From the NCBI GenBank assembly GCA_043819695.1, contig JBDREM010000332.1, positions 1 to 6,947 on the forward strand: a DNA stretch of 6,947 nucleotides, written 5' to 3'. The notes below the pieces were generated by a model. That model was not told where the DNA came from, did not search any database, and saw nothing but the letters and a program-made list of their open reading frames with translations. The translations under genes and the position numbers were made by a program. Within the stretch, counting starts at the first letter, position 1. Each line of letters starts with the position of its first letter. This document shows, piece after piece, positions 6,476 through 6,947 of the stretch. The stretch is from CAYLQD01 sp043819695. GTDB lineage: Bacteria; Planctomycetota; PUPC01.

Positions 6476-6947
6476 TCAGTTTTCCGCGTCTTGCGGCGTC
6501 CCCTGCGGCTGCTCGGGCCGCATCAGCGGGAAGAGGATGACGTCGCGCACCGAGGCCTTCTCGAGCAGGAGCATGAGGAGGCGGTCGATGCCGATGCCCA
6601 TTCCGCCCGCGGGCGGCATGCCGTGTTCGAGCGCGAGCAGGAAATCCTCGTCGAGCGCGCCGACGGTCCCCTCGTCGCGCCGCGCGAGCTGTTCCTCGAG
6701 CGCCTCGCGCTGAGCGATCGGGTCGTTGAGCTCGGTGTAGGCGTTGCCGAGCTCGAATCCGGCGATGAAGATCTCGAAGCGCTCGGAGACGCGCGGGTCG
6801 TCGGGGCTGCGGCGGCAGAGCGGCGCCATCTCCGCCGGATGATGGGTGAGGAAGGTCGGGTTGACGAGCGTCGGCTCGACGGCCTGCTTGAAGACCGCGT
6901 CGACCAGTTTGATGTGGTTCGCCTTGTCAACATCCTCGATGCCGAGC
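6476..6947 (-). CDS. lysS: Lysyl-tRNA synthetase, class II, C-terminal part (5' end outside the window)
   Basis: Cytosolic enzyme that charges tRNA-Lys with lysine using ATP. Only the last 156 codons are present, in frame from base 6946; the anticodon-binding domain and class II motifs 1 and 2 lie beyond the window. The visible part belongs to the catalytic domain: FLTHHPAEMAPLCRR, then RFEIFIAGFELGNAYTELNDP, then ALEHGMPPAGGMGIGIDR with class II motif 3 and its ATP-binding arginine, and the closing RDVILFPLMRP. These are diagnostic for class II LysRS rather than AspRS or AsnRS, and closely parallel the E. coli enzyme. A Met at 6829 is internal (HPAEM) and not a start. The tail after LMRP is 12 residues and rich in Gln and Pro. 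The stop codon TGA is immediately followed by the permease ATG, so the two genes are likely translationally coupled. Confidence 0.96.
   Translation of the reverse strand, partial: LGIEDVDKANHIKLVDAVFKQAVEPTLVNPTFLTHHPAEMAPLCRRSPDDPRVSERFEIFIAGFELGNAYTELNDPIAQREALEEQLARRDEGTVGALDEDFLLALEHGMPPAGGMGIGIDRLLMLLLEKASVRDVILFPLMRPEQPQGTPQDAEN

Noticed and set aside
6829..6829. A short separate gene of 117 codons starting at this Met
   Set aside because: The frame is open upstream to the window edge and encodes conserved LysRS sequence (FLTHHPAEM), so the Met is internal to lysS.
1..6947. Terminators, tRNA genes, CRISPR arrays, insertion sequences and attachment sites
   Set aside because: The non-coding gaps total 34 bases, too little to hold any of these, and I saw no repeats or transposase sequence within the genes.

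Overview
The window comes from a GC-rich bacterium (by eye about two thirds G+C, with third codon positions mostly G or C). It holds six tightly packed genes, all on the minus strand, in the transcription order lysS (3' part), lolC-like permease, lolD, ilvE, an FHA-GAF-HD regulator and nadB (nearly complete). A lipoprotein-releasing ABC transporter implies a diderm cell with an outer membrane. I cannot assign a phylum with confidence. The multidomain FHA-GAF-HD protein and a sugar-binding-like insert in the permease would fit a Planctomycetota- or Hydrogenedentota-like lineage, but this is a weak guess.

Layout from high to low coordinates, which is the direction of transcription. The last 156 codons of lysyl-tRNA synthetase end at 6476. 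The permease begins on the very next base (6475) and runs to 4706. lolD overlaps its end by 8 bases (4713 to 4009). ilvE follows after 18 bases carrying a good ribosome binding site (3990 to 3127). The FHA-GAF-HD gene follows after 16 bases carrying a very strong ribosome binding site (3110 to 1611). nadB overlaps its stop by one base (TGATG) and runs off the window at base 1, within a few residues of its expected end. No gap exceeds 18 bases, and I see no promoter, terminator, RNA gene, repeat array or mobile element. The six genes look like one polycistronic unit.

Most of the content is core metabolism: tRNA charging, lipoprotein export, branched-chain amino acid transamination, and the first step of NAD synthesis from aspartate. 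Two things stand out. The LolC/E-type permease is about 180 residues longer than usual, mainly because of an insert (about residues 280 to 424) that reads like a carbohydrate-binding-type beta-sandwich in its periplasmic loop. The FHA-GAF-HD protein looks like an HD-GYP protein whose signature is altered: GYP reads GGP, and the last metal-ligand aspartate is an asparagine. It may therefore be a non-canonical phosphodiesterase or a c-di-GMP sensor. I found no evidence of a wholly new multi-gene system here.
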